A stretch of DNA of 64,000 nucleotides, from contig JAKSDQ010000191.1 in assembly GCA_022360015.1 (NCBI GenBank), positions 1-64,000 of the forward strand. The letters run 5' to 3'. A model generated the notes under the pieces. The model made no database searches, was not told the origin of the DNA, and saw only the letters and a program-made list of their open reading frames with translations. Positions 29,141-37,347 of the stretch are shown here, one piece after another (position 1 is the first letter of the stretch; the number at the start of each line of letters is the position of its first letter). Both the position numbers and the translations under genes were made by a program. The DNA is from Cytophagales bacterium. GTDB taxonomy: Bacteria; Bacteroidota; Bacteroidia; Cytophagales; Cyclobacteriaceae.

Positions 29141-29144
29141 GCTT

Positions 29145-30542
29145 ATGAGAAACTTTCTTGATGACAACTTTCTGTTGCAGAACAAAACGGCAGAAATACT
29201 TTACCACGATTTTGCCAAATCGTTACCTATTATTGACTATCATTGTCATTTACCACCTCAGGAAATCGCCGAAGACAAAAACTTTGATAATCTCACCGGT
29301 ATCTGGCTGGATGGCGATCATTATAAGTGGCGTGCCATGCGTACTTTTGGCATACCTGAGGCATACATTACCGGAGACAAAGATGATTATTCCAAATTTG
29401 AAAAGTGGGCTGCCACCGTTCCTTACACCATCCGGAATCCCCTTTTTCACTGGACACATCTGGAACTAAAGAATTATTTTGGGATTGAAAAACTGCTGAC
29501 CCCTGAAACGGCGGCGTCGATCTATGAGGAGTGTACTCAAAAACTTGGTGCAGAGGACTATAGCACCAATGCCCTTTTAAAAAAGATGAAAGTAGAGGTG
29601 GTTTGCACCACCGATGACCCTACCGATAATTTGTGTTATCATCAGGCGCCTGGTTCGGATCATTTTAAAATGTTTCCGGCTTTTCGTCCTGATAAAGCGC
29701 TGGCCATTGAAAATGCCAGGGATTTTAATCGATACATACAAAAACTGTCGGCCGCGGCTGATATGGAAATCAAAGACCTCGATGGCCTGCTCGAGGCCCT
29801 CCAAAGACGGGTAGATTATTTTCATACGCAGGGCGCGCGTTTGTCTGACCATGGACTGGAATACGTTTACTCAAACGACTTTACGCTAGGTTCGGCAAAT
29901 AATACCTTTAAAAGTGTGCTTGCTTCAAAAGATGTCGGTGAGCCTGAAGCGCTGGAGTTTAAATCGGCCGTACTTTATCATCTCGGTCAAATGTATGCCG
30001 ATAAAGGGTGGGTACAGCAATTTCACCTCGGTGCTTTGCGAAATGTCAGCTCCCGCCAGCAGCAACTGCTTGGCCCAGACACCGGTTTTGACTCTATCGG
30101 GGATTTTGACCAGGCAAAAGCCCTGGCCGTGTTCCTCGACCGGTTGGATGCCAATAACAAATTAGCCAAAACCATATTATACAACCTCAATCCCAGGGAT
30201 AATGAAGTGATGGCTACGATGATTGGAAATTTTAACGATGGTTCCAGCCGGGGAAAAATGCAATTCGGTTCGGCATGGTGGTTTCTGGATACAAAAGACG
30301 GCATGGAAAAGCAGTTGAATTCCCTCTCAAACCTGGGATTGTTAAGCTGTTTTGTGGGTATGTTGACAGATTCCCGCAGCTTTTTGTCATATCCCCGCCA
30401 TGAATACTTTAGAAGAATACTTTGTAATTTATTGGGTAAAGATGTTGAAAACGGGGAGTTGCCTGACGATACCAAATGGTTGGGTGAGATTGTGTCCGAC
30501 ATTTGCTATCACAATGCCAAGTCATACTTTAATTTTAAATAA
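29145..30542 (+). CDS. uxaC: Glucuronate isomerase
   Basis: A 465-residue member of the amidohydrolase-like uronate isomerase family, which converts D-glucuronate to D-fructuronate (and D-galacturonate to D-tagaturonate). The metal-binding HxH lies in IDYHCHLPPQEIAEDKNF. Further family features are TDDPTDNLCYHQ, FHLGALRN and GSAWWFLDTKDGME. Length is as in known UxaC (about 470). No tagaturonate reductase or altronate dehydratase lies in this window, so the operon as seen serves glucuronate. It sits between uxuA and kdgK with gaps of only 4 and 3 bp. Confidence 0.96.
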   Translation: MRNFLDDNFLLQNKTAEILYHDFAKSLPIIDYHCHLPPQEIAEDKNFDNLTGIWLDGDHYKWRAMRTFGIPEAYITGDKDDYSKFEKWAATVPYTIRNPLFHWTHLELKNYFGIEKLLTPETAASIYEECTQKLGAEDYSTNALLKKMKVEVVCTTDDPTDNLCYHQAPGSDHFKMFPAFRPDKALAIENARDFNRYIQKLSAAADMEIKDLDGLLEALQRRVDYFHTQGARLSDHGLEYVYSNDFTLGSANNTFKSVLASKDVGEPEALEFKSAVLYHLGQMYADKGWVQQFHLGALRNVSSRQQQLLGPDTGFDSIGDFDQAKALAVFLDRLDANNKLAKTILYNLNPRDNEVMATMIGNFNDGSSRGKMQFGSAWWFLDTKDGMEKQLNSLSNLGLLSCFVGMLTDSRSFLSYPRHEYFRRILCNLLGKDVENGELPDDTKWLGEIVSDICYHNAKSYFNFK

Positions 30543-30545
30543 ATA

Positions 30546-31583
30546 ATGAAAAAGGTTGTTACATTCGGTGAAATTATGCTTCGCCTGGCACCTCCGGGCT
30601 TTTTGAGGTTTTCTCAGACTAATACTTTTAATGCTATATATGGTGGCGGCGAATCCAATGTAGCTGTTTCATTGGCCAACTATGGCATCCCTGTCGAATT
30701 TGTCACCAGAATTCCTGACAATGACATTGGTAAATGCGCTATGATGGAGATGAGAAAGAGGGGCGTGGGTGTCAACCATATAGTGTATGGAGGCGACCGC
30801 CTGGGCATCTATTTTTTGGAAACCGGTGCTGTTGCAAGGGGAAGTAAAGTAGTCTATGACCGGGCTTTTTCTGCGATGAGTACCATAGAAAAGGGCATGG
30901 TTGACTGGGAAGAAGTCTTCAGGGGTGCACAATGGTTTCACTGGACAGGTATTACGCCTGCTATCTCGCAGGGCGCAGCAGATGTATGTCTGGAAGCCGT
31001 TCAGGCCGCCAGTCAATTGGGTATAACAGTTTCTACAGATCTGAACTATCGCAAAAAACTCTGGAATTACGGGAAGGAGCCCGGAGAGGTTATGCCGGAC
31101 CTGGTGGCCGGTTGTGATATAATTTTGGGGAATGAGGAGGATGCAGAAAAACATTTTGGCATTCACCCGGACTCCGTGGATGTGACCAAAGGCGATACAA
31201 TGGATGCCCAGGCCTACAGATCGGTCTGCACAAAGTTGATGGAACGCTTCCCGAAGGCCCGCAAGGTGATTACCACCCTGAGAGGCTCTATCAATGCTTC
31301 TCACAACACGTGGTCCGGTGTATTGTACAATGGCAAAGACTTTCTGGAAGCTGCCTCCTATGATATTACGCATATTGTAGACCGGGTAGGAGGGGGAGAC
31401 TCTTTTATGGGCGGGCTGATCTATGGCCTGATCAATTATCCGGATGACGATCAAAAGGCTTTGAATTATGCGGTTGCGGCTTCTTGTCTGAAACATACTA
31501 TTTATGGAGATGCTAACCAGGTCACGATCGACGAGGTAGAAAAACTGATGGGAGGTGATGCATCCGGCAGGGTGGCCAGGTAG
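30546..31583 (+). CDS. kdgK: 2-keto-3-deoxygluconate kinase (PfkB family)
   Basis: A 345-residue ribokinase-like sugar kinase that phosphorylates 2-keto-3-deoxygluconate to KDPG. The N-terminal PfkB signature region is YGGGESNVAVSLANYG. The C-terminal anion hole and catalytic Asp are in DRVGGGDSFMGGLIYG. Length is slightly above the usual 310-340. The assignment as KDG kinase rather than another PfkB kinase rests on its place between uxaC (3 bp upstream) and KDPG aldolase. Confidence 0.92.
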   Translation: MKKVVTFGEIMLRLAPPGFLRFSQTNTFNAIYGGGESNVAVSLANYGIPVEFVTRIPDNDIGKCAMMEMRKRGVGVNHIVYGGDRLGIYFLETGAVARGSKVVYDRAFSAMSTIEKGMVDWEEVFRGAQWFHWTGITPAISQGAADVCLEAVQAASQLGITVSTDLNYRKKLWNYGKEPGEVMPDLVAGCDIILGNEEDAEKHFGIHPDSVDVTKGDTMDAQAYRSVCTKLMERFPKARKVITTLRGSINASHNTWSGVLYNGKDFLEAASYDITHIVDRVGGGDSFMGGLIYGLINYPDDDQKALNYAVAASCLKHTIYGDANQVTIDEVEKLMGGDASGRVAR

Positions 31584-31625
31584 TGAAATTGAGATGGGTT
31601 GATTGACTTTTTTGGTTTTGGTTTT

Positions 31626-32051
31626 ATGGTTAAGGTAAAAAGGTTAGAGGATTTAAAAATTTGGCAGTTGTCAAGAGAATTGTGTCAAAATATGCATATT
31701 TTAAGTGTTGATTCCGGGTTGAGTGGTGATTTTTCATTAAAGAGACGGATAAATATGTCTTGCAGCCACATCATGGATAACATTGCCGGAGGTTTCGGCC
31801 GTGGCGGGAACAAGGAGTTCATTTATTATCTGTTGGTGGCAAAAGGTGCTTTGTTTGAGTTCAAATCTCAGTTGTACAGGGTTTTGGATAAACGGTACAT
31901 TAATGATGAAAGCTTCCGGAGTCTTTATGATAAAACGGAATCATTGGGCAGCATGCTCGATGGTTTGATAAAGTATCTGCAGAATTCCGGAGAGTCTGAC
32001 TCAAAACCCCTTGAAAATGAAAATCAGTTATATTTATATAAGGATAACTGA
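31626..32051 (+). CDS. Four-helix-bundle protein (23S rRNA IVS-type)
   Basis: A 141-residue helical protein of the four-helix-bundle family often found in intervening sequences of 23S rRNA genes but also as free-standing genes. Recognisable features are VKRLEDLKIWQLSRELCQNM near the N terminus, FSLKRRINMSCSHIMDNIAGG and KEFIYYLLVAKGALFEFKSQ. ATG 31626 is chosen over an upstream TTG. It is inserted between kdgK and the aldolase gene, in the same direction, with no known link to sugar metabolism. Function is unknown. It may be a recent insertion into the operon. Confidence 0.85.
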   Translation: MVKVKRLEDLKIWQLSRELCQNMHILSVDSGLSGDFSLKRRINMSCSHIMDNIAGGFGRGGNKEFIYYLLVAKGALFEFKSQLYRVLDKRYINDESFRSLYDKTESLGSMLDGLIKYLQNSGESDSKPLENENQLYLYKDN

Positions 32052-32114
32052 ATACAACGAATAAAATCAAGCGCCTGGCATTAAACATTAAGCAATAAGA
32101 ATCAAATACAAAAT

Positions 32115-32789
32115 ATGTCGAAATTCTCAAGAATCGAAGTAGCCACAGTCATGGCGTCCAACGGGCTGGTGCCACTATTTTACCACCCTGATATTGAATT
32201 AGGTAAAAAGGTATTAAAAGCTTGTTACGATGGAGGCGCCAGGCTTCTGGAGTTTACCAATCGTGGAGATTATGCCCACGAGGTTTTTTCGGTGCTCAAC
32301 AAGTATGCCATGGAAGAGCTACCGGAAATGATCATGGGTGTAGGCTCTGTGACAGATGCTGCTACGGCCTCTCTGTATATGCAAATGGGTGCTAATTTTG
32401 TGGTTACCCCGGTGCTAAGGGAGGATATTGCCGTAGTCTGCAATCGACGGAAAATATTATGGTCGCCCGGCTGCATGTCCCTGACTGAGATTGCCAGGGC
32501 TGAGGAATTGGGGGCCGAAATTGTGAAGATTTTTCCTGGCGGGCAGCTAGGGCCAGGTTTTGTAAAGGCTATCAAGGGGCCATGTCCTTGGACCAGCATC
32601 ATGCCTACCGGGGGGGTGTCTCCCACGCAAGAGAACCTGGCTGCCTGGTTCGACGCCGGCGTGACATGTGTGGGAATGGGCAGCAAGCTGATCAGCAAAG
32701 AAGTATTGAAAAACAAAGATTTCGAGGGGCTGAAAACCACGGTTCGGCAAACGTTGCAGATTATCTCAGACCTTAAAAACAAGCACTAA
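32115..32789 (+). CDS. kdgA: KDPG/KHG aldolase
   Basis: A 224-residue class I aldolase that splits 2-keto-3-deoxy-6-phosphogluconate into pyruvate and glyceraldehyde-3-phosphate. The substrate-region Glu lies in GGARLLEFTNRGD. The probable Schiff-base Lys lies in AEIVKIFPGGQLGPGF, and the phosphate-binding loop is in IMPTGGVSPTQENL. The family norm is about 210-225 residues. It closes the catabolic part of the operon and is followed 5 bp later by the TRAP transporter genes. Confidence 0.94.
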   Translation: MSKFSRIEVATVMASNGLVPLFYHPDIELGKKVLKACYDGGARLLEFTNRGDYAHEVFSVLNKYAMEELPEMIMGVGSVTDAATASLYMQMGANFVVTPVLREDIAVVCNRRKILWSPGCMSLTEIARAEELGAEIVKIFPGGQLGPGFVKAIKGPCPWTSIMPTGGVSPTQENLAAWFDAGVTCVGMGSKLISKEVLKNKDFEGLKTTVRQTLQIISDLKNKH

Positions 32790-32794
32790 ACAGC

Positions 32795-33775
32795 ATGTCC
32801 ACAACCAGGCTTTCAGGCTTCTTATTATTACTCTCCCTGCTATTGGCAGGTTGCGGTGAAATTGGCAAAGTTACCACCATTAAACTCGCTCACGGGCTGA
32901 ATGTCGATCATTCGGTGCATAAGGCGATGGTGTATATGGGAGAACGGCTTAAGGAAAGGTCAGGTGGTAAAATGCATGTAGCAATTTATCCTAACCAGCA
33001 ATTGGGTACGGAAAGGCAGCTTCTGGAGTTGTTGCAAATCGGCAGCGTGGGAATGACCAAAGTATCGGTGGGTGTCATGGAAAATTTCGCACCCAATATG
33101 AAGGTATTTGGTTTGCCCTTTATTTTCAGGGACAAGGAACATGCCTACAACGTAATGGATGGGGAAATAGGAAGAGAATTATTGTTACAGGGGGAAGATT
33201 ATTGGTTACGGGGCCTCACTTACTACGATGCCGGCAGCCGCAGTTTTTATACAAAAGAAAGACCCATCTATACGCCTGATGACCTTTCCGGCCTTAAAAT
33301 CAGAGTAATGGAAAGTGCCACTGCGATGGATATGGTTCGGAGCCTGGGGGGATCACCTACACCGATCTCATGGGGGGAGTTGTATACCGCTTTGCAACAA
33401 GGTGTGGTAGATGGGGCTGAAAATAATCCACCGAGCTTTTACCTGTCAGGTCACTATGAAGTTTGCAAGTATTATACTTTGAATGAACACACAACCTTGC
33501 CGGATGTCCTGCTAATTGGCACCCATGTCTGGGACCGCTTGTCGCCCGAGGAGCAGGAATGGTTGCAGGCAGCGGTAGATGATTCGGCCGTTTATCAAAG
33601 AAAACTCTGGGCCGAATCGGAACAGGAGGCACTTGATGCGGTAAAAGAGGCTGGTGTGGAAATCATTATTCCGGATAAAAGTACTTTTAAAAAGGAGGTG
33701 ACACAGTTGATTGAATCGTACAAGAACGACAACAATATCTATAGCCTGATTCAACGCATTCAGGAAACAGAATAA
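32795..33775 (+). CDS. TRAP transporter substrate-binding protein (DctP)
   Basis: A 326-residue periplasmic binding component. It is a lipoprotein: the signal ends LLLSLLLAGC, with Cys20 as the lipidation site. Mature-protein features of the DctP family include KLAHGLNVDHSVHKA, GSRSFYTKERPI and KIRVMESATAMDMVRSLGG (with the conserved ligand Arg), then GVVDGAENNPPSFY. TRAP binding proteins of this group take uronates or other sugar acids; hexuronate is inferred from the operon. It is followed by the two membrane subunits. Confidence 0.93.
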   Translation: MSTTRLSGFLLLLSLLLAGCGEIGKVTTIKLAHGLNVDHSVHKAMVYMGERLKERSGGKMHVAIYPNQQLGTERQLLELLQIGSVGMTKVSVGVMENFAPNMKVFGLPFIFRDKEHAYNVMDGEIGRELLLQGEDYWLRGLTYYDAGSRSFYTKERPIYTPDDLSGLKIRVMESATAMDMVRSLGGSPTPISWGELYTALQQGVVDGAENNPPSFYLSGHYEVCKYYTLNEHTTLPDVLLIGTHVWDRLSPEEQEWLQAAVDDSAVYQRKLWAESEQEALDAVKEAGVEIIIPDKSTFKKEVTQLIESYKNDNNIYSLIQRIQETE

Positions 33776-33785
33776 CCGATTTTTT

Positions 33786-34247
33786 ATGAAATTAAGAAAT
33801 AGTATAAACACGGCCCTCGGCTGGACACTGGCATTTTTGATGGCCGTGATGGTGTTGAATGTTTTGTGGCAGGTATTTACCCGGTATGTAATCGGTATAC
33901 CCAGTTCCTTTACTGATGAACTCGCCCGATACTTATTGATTTGGATTGGCATATTGGGGGCGGCTTATGCGGCAGGCAGAAGAATACACGTAGCCATCGA
34001 TATACTTCCATCCCGGCTCAGCCCCCGGTCACAGGCAAAGTTGCTGGTGTTTGTCAATGTGGTTATCATTATATTCGCCCTCACCGTGTTGGTGATCGGC
34101 GGTTCCCGCCTGGTATATATTACCTTTCTTTTGAAACAAAACTCCCCGGCCCTGCAAATTCCATTAGGTGGGGTGTATACAATTATTCCTGTCAGTGGTC
34201 TCCTGGTAGTTTATTATAAAATTTCTGACCTCCTAAACATAAAATAA
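33786..34247 (+). CDS. TRAP transporter small permease (DctQ)
   Basis: A 153-residue inner-membrane protein with four predicted spans. It contains the family motif LWQVFTRYVIGIPSSFTDEL followed by ARYLLIWIGILGAAYA. It partners the large permease, whose ATG overlaps its stop by one base (TAATG). It is part of the presumed Na+-driven hexuronate importer. Confidence 0.92.
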   Translation: MKLRNSINTALGWTLAFLMAVMVLNVLWQVFTRYVIGIPSSFTDELARYLLIWIGILGAAYAAGRRIHVAIDILPSRLSPRSQAKLLVFVNVVIIIFALTVLVIGGSRLVYITFLLKQNSPALQIPLGGVYTIIPVSGLLVVYYKISDLLNIK

Positions 34248-35545
34248 TGTTAGAGTATATCCCCGTTCTGGTATTGGTAATAAGTTTTTTAGTACTTCTG
34301 GTACTGGGTGTTCCTGTGGCATGGAGCATTGGTATTGCCTCATTGCTGACTATGCTTGTAAGTATTCCTGCCATGCCTGCCTTCACGACAGTGGCCCAGA
34401 GGATAGCAACAGGCCTCGACAGTTTTGCACTGCTGGCAATACCCTTTTTCATCTTATCGGGTCAATTAATGAATAAGGGGGGGATTGCGCACCGGCTGAT
34501 CGATTTTGCCAAAACCTTGGTTGGTTCTTTGCCCGGAGGTTTGGCGCACATCAATGTCATCGCAGCCATGCTCATGGGGGCCATCGCCGGCTCCGCTATG
34601 GCCGCAGCATCTGCTATGGGTGGTATCCTGGGGCCCCGTATGGAAAAAGAAGGCTATTCAAAAGAATTTGGCGCGGCAGTCAATATTACTTCCGCCACTA
34701 CAGGGCTGGTCATTCCACCCAGTAACACACTGATTGTTTATTCCCTGGCCAGCGGAGGCGCTTCCATCGCAGCATTATTTTTGGCGGGTTATTTACCAGG
34801 CATACTCACCGGACTGTTTTTAATGATTGTGGCGGCCGTTTGGGCTAAAAAGAAAGGCTTCCCCGTTGGTGAAAGAAGTAAACTGAAAGATGTCCTTACA
34901 ACGTTTATCGATGCATTTCCGAGCCTTCTATTACTGGTTTTGGTTATTGGCGGTATTGTGGCAGGAATTTTTACTGCTACCGAAGCATCTGCGGTGGCAG
35001 TTTTATATACATTGATTCTGGCATTTTGGTATAAGGAAATAGCCTGGAAAGATCTGCCGGGCATTTTGTTGCATTCGGTAGAGACCACTGCTATGGTCAT
35101 GCTGTTAATAGGCACTTCCATGAGTATGTCATGGGTGATGTCCTATGAAAATATACCTCAGGAGGTCAGCAATGCCTTATTAAGTGTGAGTGATAATAAG
35201 ATCGTCATTTTACTGATCATCAACATGATTTTGTTGTTTGTTGGTATTTTCATGGATATGACCCCCGCAGTACTTATTTTTACGCCCATCTTCCTGCCTG
35301 TTGTCACCGAGTTTGGCATGGACCCGGTTCATTTCGGTATTGTAATGGTGCTGAATTTATGCATTGGCTTATGCACTCCCCCCGTTGGCTCCGTATTATT
35401 TGTAGGGGTCGGGATTGCCAACACTACGATAGAAAAAGTTATCAAACCCTTGTTGCCGTTGTTTATCGCCATGCTTATTGCCTTAATGATGGTTTCTTAC
35501 TGGCCGGCCCTGAGTTTGTGGTTGCCAGAAAGCTTTGGGTATTAA
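34247..35545 (+). CDS. TRAP transporter large permease (DctM)
   Basis: A 432-residue inner-membrane protein with about 12 hydrophobic segments, which forms the ion-coupled translocation path. Family motifs include IPFFILSGQLMNKGGIA, HINVIAAMLMGAIAGSA, NITSATTGLVIPPSNTLIVY, and MDMTPAVLIFTPIFLPV followed by CIGLCTPPVG. Length is normal (about 430). It ends the TRAP operon. The next gene (35836) also encodes an anion symporter but is separated by 290 bp and probably has its own promoter. Confidence 0.95.
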   Translation: MLEYIPVLVLVISFLVLLVLGVPVAWSIGIASLLTMLVSIPAMPAFTTVAQRIATGLDSFALLAIPFFILSGQLMNKGGIAHRLIDFAKTLVGSLPGGLAHINVIAAMLMGAIAGSAMAAASAMGGILGPRMEKEGYSKEFGAAVNITSATTGLVIPPSNTLIVYSLASGGASIAALFLAGYLPGILTGLFLMIVAAVWAKKKGFPVGERSKLKDVLTTFIDAFPSLLLLVLVIGGIVAGIFTATEASAVAVLYTLILAFWYKEIAWKDLPGILLHSVETTAMVMLLIGTSMSMSWVMSYENIPQEVSNALLSVSDNKIVILLIINMILLFVGIFMDMTPAVLIFTPIFLPVVTEFGMDPVHFGIVMVLNLCIGLCTPPVGSVLFVGVGIANTTIEKVIKPLLPLFIAMLIALMMVSYWPALSLWLPESFGY

Positions 35546-35835
35546 TGATCGGTTTTTACGCCAAGCTTTTTGATGACGGTGACCGCAGGACGAAAACAAC
35601 AGGGAAAAGATTTTTCAGAATGTGCCTTGACCTTAACTAAAGTAGGGCTTCGGGATCATCTTTAAACAATTAATTGCCTATTTAATTCATGATGAATATT
35701 ATAAGAAAATTTATCGTATTGTAATGCCATAAGTTGTTCGAAGCTTGTTCAAGAGTTAATAATTTCATAATATTCAGCATTGGCTTTAATAACTATCTTT
35801 CAGATACTTTTCCACCGTAACAAAACTAATCCTCT

Positions 35836-37257
35836 ATGGCAGATTCCAGGTTTGCGGCAATCAGATTATTTATACGAAAGCGATGGCCTTTTACCAACAA
35901 GATTACACTTTTACTGATCGTATTCTTAACGTCCCTGTTTGGCACTCAGCTATTTGGTAGTGAGGATATTTCTGTTCAGGCTAACCATGCCTTGTTTTTG
36001 CTGCTGTTTGCCGGTGGCTTATGGATTACTGAAGCCATTCCTCCATTTGCAGTGAGTATTTTAATCATTGGATTTTCCATCTATTTCTTAGATGATATAC
36101 ATTTTAGTGTCATATCGTCGGACTGGGAAAAATATATTAACACCTGGTCAAGCCCGATAATATGGATTTTGCTGGGTGGATTTTTTTTGGCTATGGGAGC
36201 ACAGATCACGCAATTTGACAGAAAGTTTTCCCGCTATGTATTGCGACGGTTCGGCACCAGGCCTTATACTATTTTATTAGGATGTATGCTGGTTACCGGT
36301 ATTTTGAGTATGTTCATGTCTAACACAGCCACTACTGCTATGATGGTCGCCATATTAAAACCAATCGTGAAAGTGTTAGATAAAGATGATCCGTTTGTGA
36401 AAGCCTTGTTTTTGGGGGTAGCTGCGGCGGCAACTGTCGGCGGTATGGGCACGGTCATCGGCAGCCCTCCGAATGCCATTGCCATGGGGGTTATCCAAAA
36501 TGCACAAATTGAATTTGGATTTTTGGAATGGATGAAGGCCGGTGTGCCTGTTGCCCTCATGTTCATCATACTCATCTGGTTTTTGCTGAAGAGTTATTAT
36601 CGTACCAGCTACCAGAGTATTCAATTTGGCCAGGTTGAAGAAGATTCGGACTACCCGCTCAGAAATACTGTCGGCAATCGCAGAACAGTGGTTTTGACTT
36701 TCATTATTACCATTGGGTTGTGGCTTACTTCTCCGTTACATAATATTCCTGTGGCACTGGTATCGTTTTTGCCAATACTGATTCTTACTGTCAGCGGTGT
36801 GGTATTGGGCGAAGATCTGAGGTTGGTGCCCTGGGATACACTGATATTGGTTGCCGGTGGTTTAACCCTTGGCATTGTTATCAGCGATTCAGGACTGGCC
36901 GATTATCTGGTGGGTCAAATCCCGGTCTTTAGTAACGTTTATCTCATGTTACTCATCCTTAGTTTGTTGACAACCGCTTTGTCCAACATCATGAGTAACA
37001 CAGCCGCCGCCAGCGTGCTCATTCCCGTAGGCGTATCATTTTTGCCTGATTACGCATTGGTTGTCTCTGTGGTCATCGGCCTGTCCGCCTCCACCGCCTT
37101 ATTCTTACCCATCTCCACCCCCCCCAATGCTATCGCTTATTCTTCAGGCTTTTTGAAACAATCCGATTTCCGCTTCATCGGATCAGTCACCGGTTTGGCC
37201 GCCCCGGTAGTGATCATCTTTTTTGCCATACTCCTGTTTAGCCATCTGGACCTATAA
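35836..37257 (+). CDS. SLC13/DASS family anion:Na+ symporter
   Basis: A 473-residue inner-membrane protein with about 11-12 spans. Characteristic parts are LLFAGGLWITEAIPPFAVSI, SNTATTAMMVAI (a SNT signature) and IGSPPNAIAMGV. A second SNT repeat is MSNTAAASVLIPVG, and STPPNAIAYSSG follows. DASS proteins carry dicarboxylates, citrate or sulfate with Na+; the substrate here is unknown. The position after the TRAP operon suggests an organic acid. It is convergent with the caspase operon across an inverted repeat. Confidence 0.9.
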   Translation: MADSRFAAIRLFIRKRWPFTNKITLLLIVFLTSLFGTQLFGSEDISVQANHALFLLLFAGGLWITEAIPPFAVSILIIGFSIYFLDDIHFSVISSDWEKYINTWSSPIIWILLGGFFLAMGAQITQFDRKFSRYVLRRFGTRPYTILLGCMLVTGILSMFMSNTATTAMMVAILKPIVKVLDKDDPFVKALFLGVAAAATVGGMGTVIGSPPNAIAMGVIQNAQIEFGFLEWMKAGVPVALMFIILIWFLLKSYYRTSYQSIQFGQVEEDSDYPLRNTVGNRRTVVLTFIITIGLWLTSPLHNIPVALVSFLPILILTVSGVVLGEDLRLVPWDTLILVAGGLTLGIVISDSGLADYLVGQIPVFSNVYLMLLILSLLTTALSNIMSNTAAASVLIPVGVSFLPDYALVVSVVIGLSASTALFLPISTPPNAIAYSSGFLKQSDFRFIGSVTGLAAPVVIIFFAILLFSHLDL

Positions 37258-37287
37258 TTCCACTCACACAAACAAACGGGGTTTTTG

Positions 37288-37347
37288 AATTGACAATTGA
37301 CAGTGAACAATTGATAATTGGTGACTAATAACTGTCAATTGTCAATT
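37288..37347. terminator. Bidirectional terminator-like inverted repeat, copy 1
   Basis: AATTGACAATTGACAGT (37288-37304) and ACTGTCAATTGTCAATT (37331-37347) are perfect 17-bp inverted repeats with a 26-bp loop. They lie exactly between convergent genes and even include the last codons and stop (37335-37337) of the minus-strand gene. T-rich DNA flanks the left arm. A relative lies at 53917-53983 between another convergent pair. Confidence 0.7.
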
